This document shows positions 12,610 to 24,240 of a stretch of 64,000 nucleotides of DNA, one piece after another. This stretch comes from Siphonodentalium dalli. Taxonomy: Eukaryota > Mollusca > Scaphopoda > Gadilida > Siphonodentaliidae. The stretch's first letter is position 1, and each line of letters opens with the position of its first letter. A program made the translations under genes and the position numbers. The notes below the pieces were generated by a model, which was not told the DNA's origin, did no database searches, and saw only the letters and a program-made list of their open reading frames with translations. The stretch covers positions 107,788,278 to 107,852,277 of the forward strand of contig CP136069.1 in assembly GCA_032622095.1 (NCBI GenBank), in the 5' to 3' direction.

Positions 12610-13290
12610 TAACATACCCTTGAGTTATTGTGGAAAGCGATAGCCACCCAAGATACACATGTACAACCCAACCATTACCCAAGTCACTCCATATGTACAT
12701 AAACACCACACAAATGCCAACATAGTAACCCACTTTATACACGTACACCTGATCATGCAACCATGCTTGGTTATACCCGTACATACCACAAATGACGATA
12801 CAGCCACGGGTCACCATGCATGAACACCAGGTATACACCTACACCCGACACATGACCAAAAAGTCACTCTATGTATACATATTCACTACATTCACGATCA
12901 TACAGTCACTCATTGTATACATATTCACCTCACCATGGACCATACAGCCACTACATGTATACCTATTCGCCATACACATGACCATAGAGTCAATCCAGGT
13001 ATACATATGCACAATACCAATGGTGAGCCCTTCCAGATATACCAATACCCGCACATACGACCACTCATAAGTTCCATACTTGCCACTCATAAGTTATATA
13101 CACGCCATCCATGATCATACATCTACTCCCCATACACCACCAATGATAACACATCCACAACATATATAAATATATGTCCCACCGTCACCAACAGGGGACT
13201 CCCTATATACCCACACATCATTCATGACCATACAATAACTCCCGGTATACATATTACCCTCATCTATGACCATAGAGTAACTCCGTGGCT
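12610..13290 (-). repeat. GTATAC minisatellite, reverse arm of foldback element
   Basis: The same minisatellite on the opposite strand (GTATACATATTCACCTCACC, CATGACCATAGAGTCA). It is about 0.7 kb against 1.65 kb on the other arm, so the arms have expanded or contracted independently. Confidence 0.85.
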
Positions 13291-14711
13291 GCCATCTTGG
13301 CTTCCACCCTGTATCCAGTTGATAAATTTGTATCATAGTGGGCCTGAATACCCACATATATCATGATGGTTCATCTCAGTTCCGTCTCAAAGTTCTGCCC
13401 ATTTCCTTTCAATAATATGGCCAGAATCACAAAAGAGGTTCGCCGCAAAATTCCATACTGCAACTTTAAAATGAATTTGTCATGCCCCATACGGAACTGA
13501 GACAAATATAATAGAACGTATTTGTCAGTTAATTAACTAATACGTAAAATAACCAAGTGAGTCACAATTTGCTATCTTTTTCGGATAACGCAGAGAATAA
13601 TGTTCGGGATATGTTAACTTTTAACTTTTTACAAATTTGGTTGCCATTTTGGAAGCCATCTTGAGCATTTCAGTCTTTAAACACCACCGTGTGACACACT
13701 TAAGATAGACCAAAACAATAAACACATTTGATACCAAAGATAGTTGCATTTTACTTGAACAAATGGTCGAACCCTGAAAAGTGAATTTTTGCCGATATTT
13801 ATGTCAAGTTTGTGAGAGAAAAATCCCATATTTCTGGTGATGTCAGTGGTGACAATAGTAAAAATGATCCATGGTGCATCAGAGATGTTAGTATGCAATG
13901 TATAGAATACAGATTAGCCAATTGTATACATCAACCACAACTTGTAAGCGATTGCAGGACACCCTGGGGCAATATTTACCATTTTCCATATTTTGGCGGC
14001 CATTTTCGCAGCCATTTTGAGCCAAGGTAAGATTTTTGGTTCCAGAGAGTTGGAATATTCATAGGTAATGATATGCCTCACTTACATTACAATGTTCTTT
14101 TCATTTCTTTTTGAAATATGACTAGAATCCCAATTGTGATTTTTTGTAAAATTTTGTACCGCATTCTGTAAAATCGAATTTTTGAGGGATCAGAAGGGGC
14201 TAGGACCCCATTAGTTGCACACTTAATTGCTCCAATGATCAGTTAATATACACAACACTAAATAAAGTCATATTACTCAACCAGTTCCAAACAGCATGAA
14301 TTGATCTAGAAGATATTTGTGAAAAAATGTTATATTTTCAACTTCCGGTGGCCATTTTGGTGGCCATCTTGGATGGTGAGTTTCAATTTTGGCCCAAAAA
14401 CGTGTCAATATGTCTTAGCTTCACGAAAATATATACATTTGTATACATTTTACAAGATTTTCCCGCTATAATTTGCATAAAACTGACCTAGGGTCTGGTC
14501 TGAAAAACGGCGGCCATGATGGACGCCATCTTGTCTGGAGTCTACACGGCCACTTTTTTTTCTTGTTAACATTGCTTAAAAATTGAAGGACATAATAAGG
14601 AACAAAATAAATGGGGTGAAGTTAAGTCCCAGGGGGGGTGCAAGGGTACCCCTATTAGCTCCCGGACTAATGGCAATAGCTCAAACTTACAAAGTAAGTT
14701 GAGCTAATAAT

Positions 14712-15060
14712 GTAACATCCATTTTATTGTTTAGATTAAAAATAAAAGCAATCTGTATTTTTGTTGTAAACTATGATGAAAAAAAACCACAAAACTCCAG
14801 GCTCTATGGATGCTATGCGACAAGGCTCTCTAGGGGTTTCAGGATGCTATGCGGTAGGGTGCTCTGGGGATTTCTGAACGCTAAATGCTTAAAGTGATCC
14901 AAAACTTTTAATGTTTTATTTTCTAAAAAGCGAGGATTCAAATATAAAACAAACTCTTTGAACTGGATTATACACTTGCACTTTAATTAATAGGCCTGTC
15001 ATTGAGCAGTTATGCATTCCTTTGCCAGATAACAAAACAGTTGTCACCCTTGTTTTCATC
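14712..15060. other. Intron, nothing recognised
   Basis: After the family A 3' end there is AT-rich sequence with no supported feature. A segment near 14714-14750 (ATTTTATTGTTTAGATT) resembles 49585-49620. Confidence 0.4.
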
Positions 15061-15149
15061 AGACACAGGGTATTGTCAACTCTCAAGACCTGGAATGTCA
15101 CCCTCGGGTGACATTCCAGGTCTCGAGCGGGCACCAAATCCCTGTGTCT
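15061..15149. repeat. Long hairpin with a 38-bp near-perfect palindrome
   Basis: AGACCTGGAATGTCACCC and its exact inverse are separated by two bases (15086-15123). Outer arms AGACACAGGG (15061-15070) and CCCTGTGTCT (15140-15149) extend the fold. It lies about 175 bp downstream of the exon 15325-15491 donor on the minus strand. Confidence 0.85.
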
Positions 15150-15276
15150 CACAAGCGACGACAACAACTGTATGTTACCTCAATAATCTTCAAGTAATAA
15201 TTGTATATCCAATATTTGTTGGTGTTGACAAGTAATCATCTGGTAATCAACAGATGGCGTATGGTAGTGGCGGATA

Positions 15277-15311
15277 AAGCTCACTCAGTGACTTTGTCTC
15301 AGGTGAGCCAA
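15277..15311 (+). repeat. Family C 3' end beside a UBR5 splice donor
   Basis: AAGCTCACTCAGTGACTTTG and GTCTCAGGTGAGC form the same terminal hairpin as at 39110-39149, where the element ends GAGCTAA. Here the last bases are CCAA. The element border is intron position about +14 of the UBR5 intron that begins at 15324. Confidence 0.65.
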
Positions 15312-15324
15312 AATGCCATCTTAC

Positions 15325-15491
15325 CTCCTCTTTTTATTCAGATTTGGTGTCAGTTCCACATTCAATACCACAAATATTCTTGCAACTGATCGGATGAAGA
15401 TCCTTGCAGCTTCTTTTGCTTCAGTTTTCCTTCCATGGATGTTATCGTTCTGCATTTCTCTAATCAATGTTGTCAGCAAGGTGTCCAACAT
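15325..15491 (-). CDS. UBR5: UBR5 exon, MLDTLLTTLIREMQN segment (last in window)
   Basis: This 167-bp exon lies between a CTTTTGTAG acceptor and a GTAAGATGG donor. It encodes 55 residues starting MLDTLLTTLIREMQN and ending in a lysine/arginine-rich stretch (NLNKKRR), parallel to the LLDTLLGTLVKELQN to SSKKK stretch of vertebrate UBR5, with the shared motif RSVAR-[IV]-FV. It ends with two bases of a codon, so the next exon must start in phase 2 and should encode the segment that includes RVFQALLPYAVEEL in vertebrates. That exon was not found down to position 1. The donor lies only 13 bp from the end of a repeat element (see 15277-15311). Confidence 0.95.
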
Positions 15492-16688
15492 CTACAAAAG
15501 TAGAGTTTCAGACTGAACTGTAAATCAAACTTGATTATTATTCAGTATTAAGGCAATAAATAACAGTTAATTGTAGAAATAACATGAATTACATTATATT
15601 TATGACATATATAAACACAACTGGAGAGACAGTGATGATGAATTAATTGTTTGGTTTACTCTAAAGCAGTGATATCCACCGTGTGATTTCTGGTATGTTT
15701 TATAAGTTTGTACCGTTTCTTTTATCTTATAAAATTAAATACCCTCTTTTGTTATATAAATTATTATTTGCTTCTTCTTTGCCAGCATCTGGCCTTTTCA
15801 AATATGTTTATCCACTGTTCTGATTTTTGCTTGTGTCTGGTCCTTTGGAATATGTTTTATCCACTGCTCTATGTTTGATGTGTCTGGCTTTTTGGATTAT
15901 TACACGCTTGTTCCTAGAATTAGTGTTCTTGCTGTGCCATATTTAAAAATTTGTATGCCACATGTGTTCCATGTGCATCTCGTTGACATCACATGATGTA
16001 AAATGAAGTTCCTCTTAACCATGAAACCAGAACTGTAAAAGACAAGACAGCCAATAACTGTTAAGACGATCACCTGACTGTAAAGGCTGAGAAGACTGGG
16101 ACTCTGAAGACTAAAACTGTCAGTATTTGTCAAAATCACTTTAAAGGAATTAATTTGTGATAAAAATAAAAATGGTCTCTTCATAATACCAATTATATAT
16201 ATTTAAATTACCCAATTTCACCAAGATAATTCATATCCGGCATATAGTATTTAATATTTAACACAAAAAATCACGACATTGCCAACATTTTAGGTAAGCA
16301 TGCAGTCACATGACTATCAGCAATCAGGGCAGTCAAATAACTATCATCCCATAAGCATTCAAGTGTATTCCTAAAAGTAGTACTGTGCGAATATAAATAA
16401 AAGTATTCAAGGTATATACATGGAATGTTTGTGAGCTAGTTATGGTTCACACACATATGGCATCATGTCAAAACTAATTTGGTTATTCCGTCTGTAATAA
16501 TGGCTGTAGAGGTATTACCGGCAGAATTACCGATGGGATTATCAATAGACGCAAGACGGTAAAATTACCGATAGAGAGTTGTCCTTTTACCGGAGAAATA
16601 ATCGTTAGAAGGCTACAAATTACCGATGGAATTACCGGTGTAATAAACACATTGCTTTGACAGAAAACAACAGATTCTGATACAATAA
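15492..16688. other. Intron with a dispersed repeat (R) at 16035-16165
   Basis: 16035-16165 (GACAAGACAGCCAATAACTG, GACTGGGACTCTGAAGAC) is a diverged copy of a segment also present at 24706-24850 and 35886-36030. At 16495-16650 ATTACCGATGG-like motifs recur. Nothing else is recognised. Confidence 0.6.
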
Positions 16689-19600
16689 TGAAAGTGTCAA
16701 TGACACAGTAGCTCAACTTGGAAATGGGATCATGTCATATATTACAGTTCATAGATAGGGAACTCGGACAGTTTATATGCTTAAGTAACTAGAGGCTACA
16801 CTGAAGATGCATAAACAGTTCGGGATTAATTGGACCAAAAATTTTGGCTGTAATAAGTGCCAAAGGATGCAGTAATATACTAATAGAAAGAGTCAAATCC
16901 GAGATGGCTCCTAAATATCTAGAGGTCACCCCAAAGATCCATATGAAGTTTGGTGATGATCGGATGAGGGAGTTGGCCCAATTGGGGGGCTCCAATCCCA
17001 TCTAGTGGTCACCCAATGATGAATGTGAAGGTTATGAACAGACGAGGGATGTGGTCTGTAGGGTGTGCCAAACGATTTAGTCATGGAAAGCTGTGCAAAG
17101 AGTAAAATCCAAGATGACCTCTGGCGGTCATGGTTATAAACAAAATTTGGAAAATTTGATAGCTCCCATCTAGTGGTCACTCAAAAGATCCATATGAAGT
17201 TTGGTGATGATCGAATGAAGGATGTGGTCTTTAGGGTGTACCAAAGGATTTTAGTCATGCAAAGAGTAAAGTCCAAGACGGCTGCCGGTGACCATGTTTT
17301 TCATTGAAATTCGTTCAAATTTATTAACTCCTATCTGGAGGTGATCCAAAACATGCATGTAAATTTTCAAAACAATTCTCCAATGAAAGTTTCAATGACA
17401 CTGTAGCTCAACTTGGATGGGGGGGGTAATTTCATGTGTTACAGTCAATGGAGCTATTAGGAATGCGGAATGTCTAAGTAATATACAAGCTCTCAACATG
17501 CCTTTGCAAAGTCTTCAACATAATGAAGTTTTCTATAGATAGATATAAAGTGATATCCAAGATGGCTGCTGGTGACCATGTTTTCCAATGAAATTAAAAA
17601 AAATTGATACCTCCCATCTAATGGCCACTCCGATGATCAATGTGAAGTTTGGTGATGAACGGATGAGGGATGTGGTCTGTAGGGTGTGCCAAAGGATTTA
17701 GTCATGAAAAGCTGTGCAAAGAGTAAAATCCAAGATGACTTATGGTGGTCATGTTCATAAAAACAAAATTATGAAAAATTTTATGGCTCCCATCTAGAAG
17801 TCACCCTGAAGATCTCTACCAAGTTCGGTGAAAATTGGATGTGGTCATGCAAAGAGTAAAATCCAAGATGGCTGCTGGCAGCCATGTTTTTCATCGAAAA
17901 GTTTTCAAATTTAATAGCTCCCATCTAGAGATGATTCTAAACATGCCGGTAAATTTTCAATACAATTCTCCAATAAATTGGGCTGCAAGGTGTTCCGCTG
18001 GATTCAAATTTGAAATCCAAGATGGCTGCTGGCGGCAATTTTCTTTAACAAATTTCAGTCAAAATAGGAGGCTCCTATCTAAATGTCACACCGAAGATCC
18101 ATATGAAGTTAGGTGATGATCGGATGAGAGATGTGATGAGAGATGAGAGATTTAGTCATGGAAAGAGTAAATTCCAAGATGGTCACTGGCGGCCATGTTT
18201 TTCAAAGAAATTTGGAAAATTTGTATGGCTCCAATCTAGAGGTCACCCGAAGATCCATATGAAGTTTGGTGGTGATCAGAAGAGGGATATGGTCTGTAGG
18301 GTGTGCCAAAAGACTTAGTCATGCAGAGTAAACAAGGGGTACGCATCTAAGATGCTATGTCGAGTTTATTGGCAGTCGAAAAAAACTTCTGCCAATAACT
18401 TGGCAATAAGGCCATCACAAGGCCCAAAAAGTTGGACAAACCTGGTTTTCGAACTCGTCTGAGATATTATTGCAATAGAATTATATACCAAACATAAATT
18501 GAATGATTGGTTAATATCTCATAGAGTTATCGTGCTAACGGTGAAAAAATTGACAACATAAGACCCCTAACGCCGGGGAATTTATTTTTGGACAAACCTG
18601 GTTCAAATATGGTTTGAATCAGTTAATATTTTATTGAGTCATCGCGCTAACAGTGAAAAACATGCTAAAAATAGACAAAATAAGGTCCATAACTAAAAGA
18701 CAATTTTGGTATTTGAATAAAGTAAATTGGTACTCACCCAGCAAAATTTCAGCCAAACCAAATTTTGAATAGCAGGTGCACAGGTGTTGAAATTGTTTAA
18801 TATTTCATTGAGTTATGCATAGCAATTAACTGTTGAAAAAAAATTCATTGAGTTATCACGCTAACGGTGAAAAAATTGCTTAAAAAAATGGTTTGAATCA
18901 GTTAATATTTTATTGAGTTATCGCGCTAACGGACAAACCTGGTTTTCGAACTTGTCCGAGATATTGTTGCAAGAGACTCATATATCAAATATGGTTTGAA
19001 TCAGTTAATATATAATTGAGTTATCGCGCTAACAGTGAAAAACATGCTAAAATTAGACAAACTAAGGTCCATACCTCCGGGGAAAAAATTCGGACAAACC
19101 TGGTTTTCGAACTCGTCCGAGATATTGTTGCAAGAGACTCATATATCAAATATGGTTTGAATCAGTTAATATTTTATTGAGTTATCACGCTAACGGTAAA
19201 AAAATGCTAAAAATAGACAAACTAAGGCCCATAACTCCGGGGAAAAAATTCGGACAAACCTGGTTTTCGAACTCGTCCGAGATATTGTTGCAAGAGACTT
19301 ATATACCAAATATGGTTTGAATTAGTTAACATTTAATTGAGTTATCGCGCCAACAGTGAAAACATGCTAAAAATAGACAAACTAAGGTTCATAACTCCTG
19401 GGAAAAAATTCGGACAAACCTGGTTTTCGAACTCGTCCGAGATATTGTTGCAAGAGACTCATATATCAAATATGGTTTGAATCAGTTAATATTTGATTCA
19501 GTTATCATGCTAACGGTGAAAAAAATGATAAAAATAGACAAACTAAGGCCCATAACTCCGGGGAAAAAATTCTGACAAACCTGGTTTTCGAACACGTCCG

Positions 19601-20595
19601 AGATATTGTTGCAAGAGACTCATATATCAAAATGGTTGTATTCAGTTAATATTTGATTGAGTTATCGCGCCAACAGGTGATAAAATTGCAAAAAAGTCAT
19701 CAAAGATGGATAACTCTTGTCAAAAAGTTCGGATGTGACCCATTTTCTACAGGCAGTAAATAGTCATTGGGAGCAACTCACATACCAATTTTTTTGAATC
19801 CGTTCACAAATGTCAAAGTTATAAGGCATTCTTTAGGTCCACCCGCCCGCCAACCGTCCCTCGTCAAACCATAAATCCAAGACGGCTGCCAGCAGCAATG
19901 ATTTTCATAAAAAATTGTTAAAATTTGACAGCCCCCATCTATAGGCGATTCTAAACATGCCTGCAAATTTTCAAAACAATTCTCCAATAAATGCAGCTGC
20001 AGGGTGTGGCAATGTATTCAAATTAGAAATCCAAGATGGATGCTAGCGGCCTTGTTTTTTAAAGAATTTCAGAAAAAATTTAAGGCTCCCATCTAGGAGT
20101 CACCCTGAATCTCAGTACAAAGTTTCGTGCCAATCGAATAAGAGATGTCACCTGTAGGGTGTGCTAACAAAAAAAAACAGACAGATGGATGGACACACAG
20201 ATGGATAACCCATGGCAAAGTAAAGTTGAGCTAATAAATAAAAAAAAAATTAAATTTGACAGCCCACATCTATAGGTGATTAAGGCTCCCATCTAGCAGT
20301 CACCCTGAAATTTTTCGCATGCCTGCAAATTTTCAAAACAATTCTCCAATAAATGCAGGCTGCAGAGTGTGGCAATGTATTCAAATTAGAAATCCAAGAT
20401 GGATGCTGGCGGCCTTGTTTTTTAATGAATTTCAGAAAAAATTTAAGGCTCCCATCTAGCGAACACCCTGAAGCTCCTTACGAAGTTTGGTGCCAATCGA
20501 ATAAGAGATGTGACCTGTATGGTGTGCTAACAAAAAAAACAGACAAATGGATGGACATACAGACGGACAACCCATGGAAAGTAAAGTTGAGCTAA
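16689..20595 (+). mobile_element. Family A variant (A'), composite of two nested or joined copies
   Basis: Two 5' ends (TGAAAGTGTCAATGACACAG at 16689, TGAAAGTTTCAATGACACTG at 17384) and two 3' ends (AAGTTGAGCTAA at 20234 and 20595) are present. Core units share CCAAGATGGCTGCTGG with family A but have their own linkers: GGTCACCCGAAGATCCATAT, GATGAGGGATGTGGTCTGTA and CAAAACAATTCTCCAATAAA. A further partial copy runs to about 20985. A different tandem-repeat element interrupts it at 18333-19871. All copies are followed by T after CTAA. Confidence 0.82.
18333..19871 (+). mobile_element. Family H element: about seven 165-bp units inserted in an A' core unit
   Basis: The host unit ATGCAGAGTAAA stops at 18332 and resumes with TAAATCCAAGACGG at 19872, so the insertion is precise. 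Units carry TTCGGACAAACCTGGTTTTC, GAACTCGTCCGAGATATTGT, TTGAGTTATCGCGCTAACGG and AAGGCCCATAACTCCGGGG. The 5' end has a GCATCT/AGATGC hairpin. Either a 4-bp TAAA duplication or duplication-free insertion between A and T explains the borders. Confidence 0.7.
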
Positions 20596-21779
20596 TAAAT
20601 GCGGGCTGCAGGGGGCGGCGATGGATTCAAATTTGACATCCAAGATGGCTGCTGGTGGCCATGTTTTTTTTTTTTATTTTGGAAAAAAATTGATGGCTCC
20701 CATCTAAAGGTCACCCGAAGATCAATATGAAGTTTGGCGATGATCGAATGAGGGATGTGGTCTGTAGGGTGTGGCAAAAGATTTAGTCATGCAAAGAGTA
20801 AAATACAAGATGGCTGCCAGTGGACATGTTTTTCATCGAAAATTTTATAGCTCCTATCTGGAAGTGATTCAAACCATGGCTGTATATTTCCAAAACAATT
20901 CTCCAATAAATGCAGGCTGCAGTGTGTGGTGATGAATTCAAATTTGAAATCCTAGATGGCTGCTGGCAACAAAAATATATATAAAGGTAATATAATAAAC
21001 ATACTGTATGCAAAATAGAAAAGGAGAATTAGTGAAGTCAGTTATAGAGAGTTTGATAGTTGAAATCGGAGGAGAAAGGTTAGTAAGGGAGCATCTCAAA
21101 ACCTCTTTCGCATATGCAAAAATATTGTCGAAAAACTTTTGACGTAAATGTGCAAAATTGAAATTACGAAAATAATGCGATAACGTTGAAAGCGACTGGC
21201 CATAAAAGTGCGATAACATCAAAACCACAACAGACTAAAATGTCGAAACTTTCGACAACACTAAAATCGACGTCGAAACATCGAAAATAATTCGCTTTTT
21301 AAAATGTTGATAGTGACGAAAAGTTAAATCGAAAGGATGCGATAAAATTCGCGCATGCGAACTGGCGCCGGGGTAGGCCTACCTATATGACATATTTACG
21401 GGAGAGTGTCTCAGGTGTGGCACGTAATTAGTTTCACCTGATTACAGTGATTGGCAGTGGCAATTGGGATGCTAATTAAATTGTGGTGCATGATTAACAG
21501 GACTTATAATAAGATTATGACATGAACTGAAGACATCCCTCTGTCAATTTAACAAATCGGTGAATTGACTGCATCAGAACACAAAAAAATCGTCTCACGA
21601 TGAGCGCAATACAATATGAAATAACATTTGAGTGTTTTAATATTTAACTGCAGGCCTGCGTACTCGGTACCATAAAAGTCTGCATTATGTAATTGGGCTA
21701 AAATGTTTACATCGGTGACTAATTCACAGTACTTCATGCTCCCGTGAATGTAATGACTGCAGAGTTCGCTGTGAATTAA

Positions 21780-22199
21780 GGGGGAGGATCAAGTGACCAA
21801 TTTTTAATAGGGATTTCCATATAAATCTGCGGAGCAAAAGTTACAGAGTTGCACATACTTCTGATGGTGACCTGAGGTGGTATTGGAAACAACAGGTATT
21901 TGTCTGGCGAATCCGCTTGTGACCAGTTCCATTATAATGTTGGTGTATTTATTTTTGAATTTTATATTGATTTTTCAAATGTAGGTCATGTGATGTAATT
22001 TACATAGAAATATTCTCAAAATTTATTTATTGCAAAATTGTATAATTTACCGAGTGCACCTGCCAGTTAAATGTTATGACTGTTCAATGATGTGCCTGCT
22101 TTGGTTCCCGGACAACTGCTCCATACATAACTTTTGCTCCGGAGATTTGCATGGAAATCCCCATTCAATATTGGTCACTTGTCCTCCCCTTAATCGTTG
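21780..22199. mobile_element. 420-bp MITE flanked by TTAA
   Basis: Terminal inverted repeats of about 70 bp: GGGGGAGGATCAAGTGACCA at the left, GGGGAGGACAAGTGACCAAT read inward from the right, continuing through GGGATTTCCAT, AAATCT and GGAGCAAAAGTTA. TTAA flanks both ends (21776-21779, 22200-22203), a duplication typical of piggyBac-type transposition. The family is not otherwise identified. Confidence 0.82.
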
Positions 22200-23344
22200 T
22201 GACGTACCGTGGGAATATTTTTCACATTCAACCAATCAACAACCACAGTGGGAAGCCGGCTGTTGAATCTAAACAAATCACCCAGCGGTATACTTAAACA
22301 TTAACATTACTTATTTTGACGGAATATGACCATGTTTATTCATTTGATCTTGAAGTCGACATGAAGTAAACACTATATTATAACTTAAATTGGGGAAATT
22401 AGTTGTTCCATAATACAAAAATGCCGATTAATAAACGCAAATCCGATTCATTTACCTAGTATTATCATGTGCATATTTTTCGGGTCGGTGGATCTAATCA
22501 CCCCCCTCGGAATACATAAACAAACATAAATATAGACGGAAGAAATTCATGTTAACTAAAATCTAAAATATTTTAAATAGGAATAAATATCCATAACAAT
22601 TAGTTTCCGCATGTCACGGATATCTATTTTTCATGGATGACCTGATCAAGATCCGTCGATTTTGATTTGACCACTTGAACATTTGACTTTTTGAGTCTTG
22701 ACCGCGAACTTGAAAAATGAAAATTGTATATCAGTTATCACGCCGTCTCGAGTTTTGTTTCAAGAAATTGTGTCACATGCTAGCGAGACAATAATTAGAG
22801 GAATAATGATGTATTCGCCGGGAATGTACATGGCGAATGTATTGGCTGTCAAATTCACTTGATCGGTGAAACAACAAGCGAGATGTTAGCATTGTTGTTG
22901 CTTTGTTGATTATGGCAACCAAGTTACGGAAGTGAGCTGCTGTCATAATATTAAATACTGACAAGGCTGTTACCTTTCACACCCACGGAAATCACATTAT
23001 TTTTGTTAAGAGACTGAATGAGTGAATGAGTAAATGAACTAAAATCTGAAATATTTTATATTAATTAGCTTAATGTCCGGTATAAGCTTGTTACTTTTTT
23101 TTAAATGTATATATTATTATATGATGCTATGCTTATCTGGGATTTTTCTATCAGAAAGTTGATAATAAAGATGTAGGGCCTTGATATATGTTGAGAATCA
23201 CTCAGTGGGTGCATCCGTGTTCATGCCATTACCAGAGCCCAACACCATATCCCATTCGTTCTTCGATTCGATATACAACAAGAGATGGACTGTCGTCCGG
23301 TGCATACCCCCTTGTGGCATACCGCCTAATGTGGGCATATCTAT

Positions 23345-24240
23345 AACTTATGACTGCTATACTCAGACAGATGGACCCAAAAATCAGCATTTTCATATAA
23401 ACAAAGACGAATAACTATAGGACAAAAAAAAACAAAACAAAACAGTTGTATGTGGCATTAAATTTCCTCATGGTGGTGAACATTCATACAAAATTTCATT
23501 GAGATCCGAGCATTACTGTTCAAGTTATGACCTGAACAGACATCAGAAGGACCAAACAGCCAACAGTTCCAAATAATCAAAGATGAATAACTCTAGAATG
23601 GAAAAGCGGAACAGAACAATGGATCCCTCTATTGAATGTCCTCATAGTAGTGAACATCCATACAAAATTTCATTGAGATCCCAGCACAACTGTTGAAGCT
23701 ATACTACGACATGAACAGACACAAGACGGACCAAAAACCAACAGTTCCAGATAAACAAAGATGTATAACTCTAGAATGGAATTCCGAACAAAACGATGGA
23801 ACCCACTTTTTAATGTCCTCATAGTAGTGAACATCTGTACTAAATTTCATCGAGATCCCAGCACAACTGTTGAAGTTACGTCATGAACAGACACCAGACA
23901 GACCAAAAAGCCAAAATTTCCAGATAAACAAAGATGAATAACCCTCCATTGAATACCCTCATAATAGTGAACATCTACAAAAAATTTCATTGAGATCCGA
24001 GCACTACTGTTCAAGTTATGACATGAACAGACACCAGACGGACCAAAAACCAACATTTCCAGATAAACAAAATAAATAACTCTAGAATGGAAAATCCGAA
24101 CAAAATGATGGAACCCTCTATTTAATGTCCTCATAGTAGTGAACATCCATACCTAATTTCATTGAGATCCGAGCACTTCTAATCAAGTTATGACATGAAC
24201 AGACATCGGACAGACGTACGGACGGTACGACGCATGCACG
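23345..24240 (+). repeat. Five or so tandem units of about 175 bp
   Basis: Units carry TCCTCATAGTAGTGAACATC, CATACAAAATTTCATTGAGA, GTTATGACATGAACAGACA, CCAGATAAACAAAGATGAAT and AACTCTAGAATGGAA. The array ends in GGACAGACGTACGGACGG and a T/A-rich tail, the same plan as the other tandem-repeat elements here. Confidence 0.85.

Larger units (their letters stand above)
9545..14669. mobile_element. 5.1-kb foldback transposable element with 3-bp ATG duplication
   Basis: Both ends read TAGTCCGGGAGCTAATAGGG inward. The left arm (9545 to about 10900) is repeated in inverse orientation at about 13280-14669 with only scattered differences. The inner parts of both arms are a GTATAC minisatellite, also inverted (10900-12545 forward, about 12610-13290 reverse), leaving a spacer of only about 60 bp. 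ATG occurs on both sides (9542-9544 and 14670-14672). Removing the element and one ATG restores CCAATCCATGGCAATAGCTC, which exists unbroken at 231-250. No transposase is visible, so the element is non-autonomous. The 3-bp duplication does not assign it to a superfamily. Confidence 0.92.

Noticed and set aside
11078-12838. Open frames with tyrosine, methionine and histidine repeats
   Set aside because: Translations of the GTATAC minisatellite.
18500-19700. Regularly spaced repeats considered as a CRISPR array
   Set aside because: Units of 165 bp are repeats throughout, with no repeat/spacer distinction, and the genome is animal.
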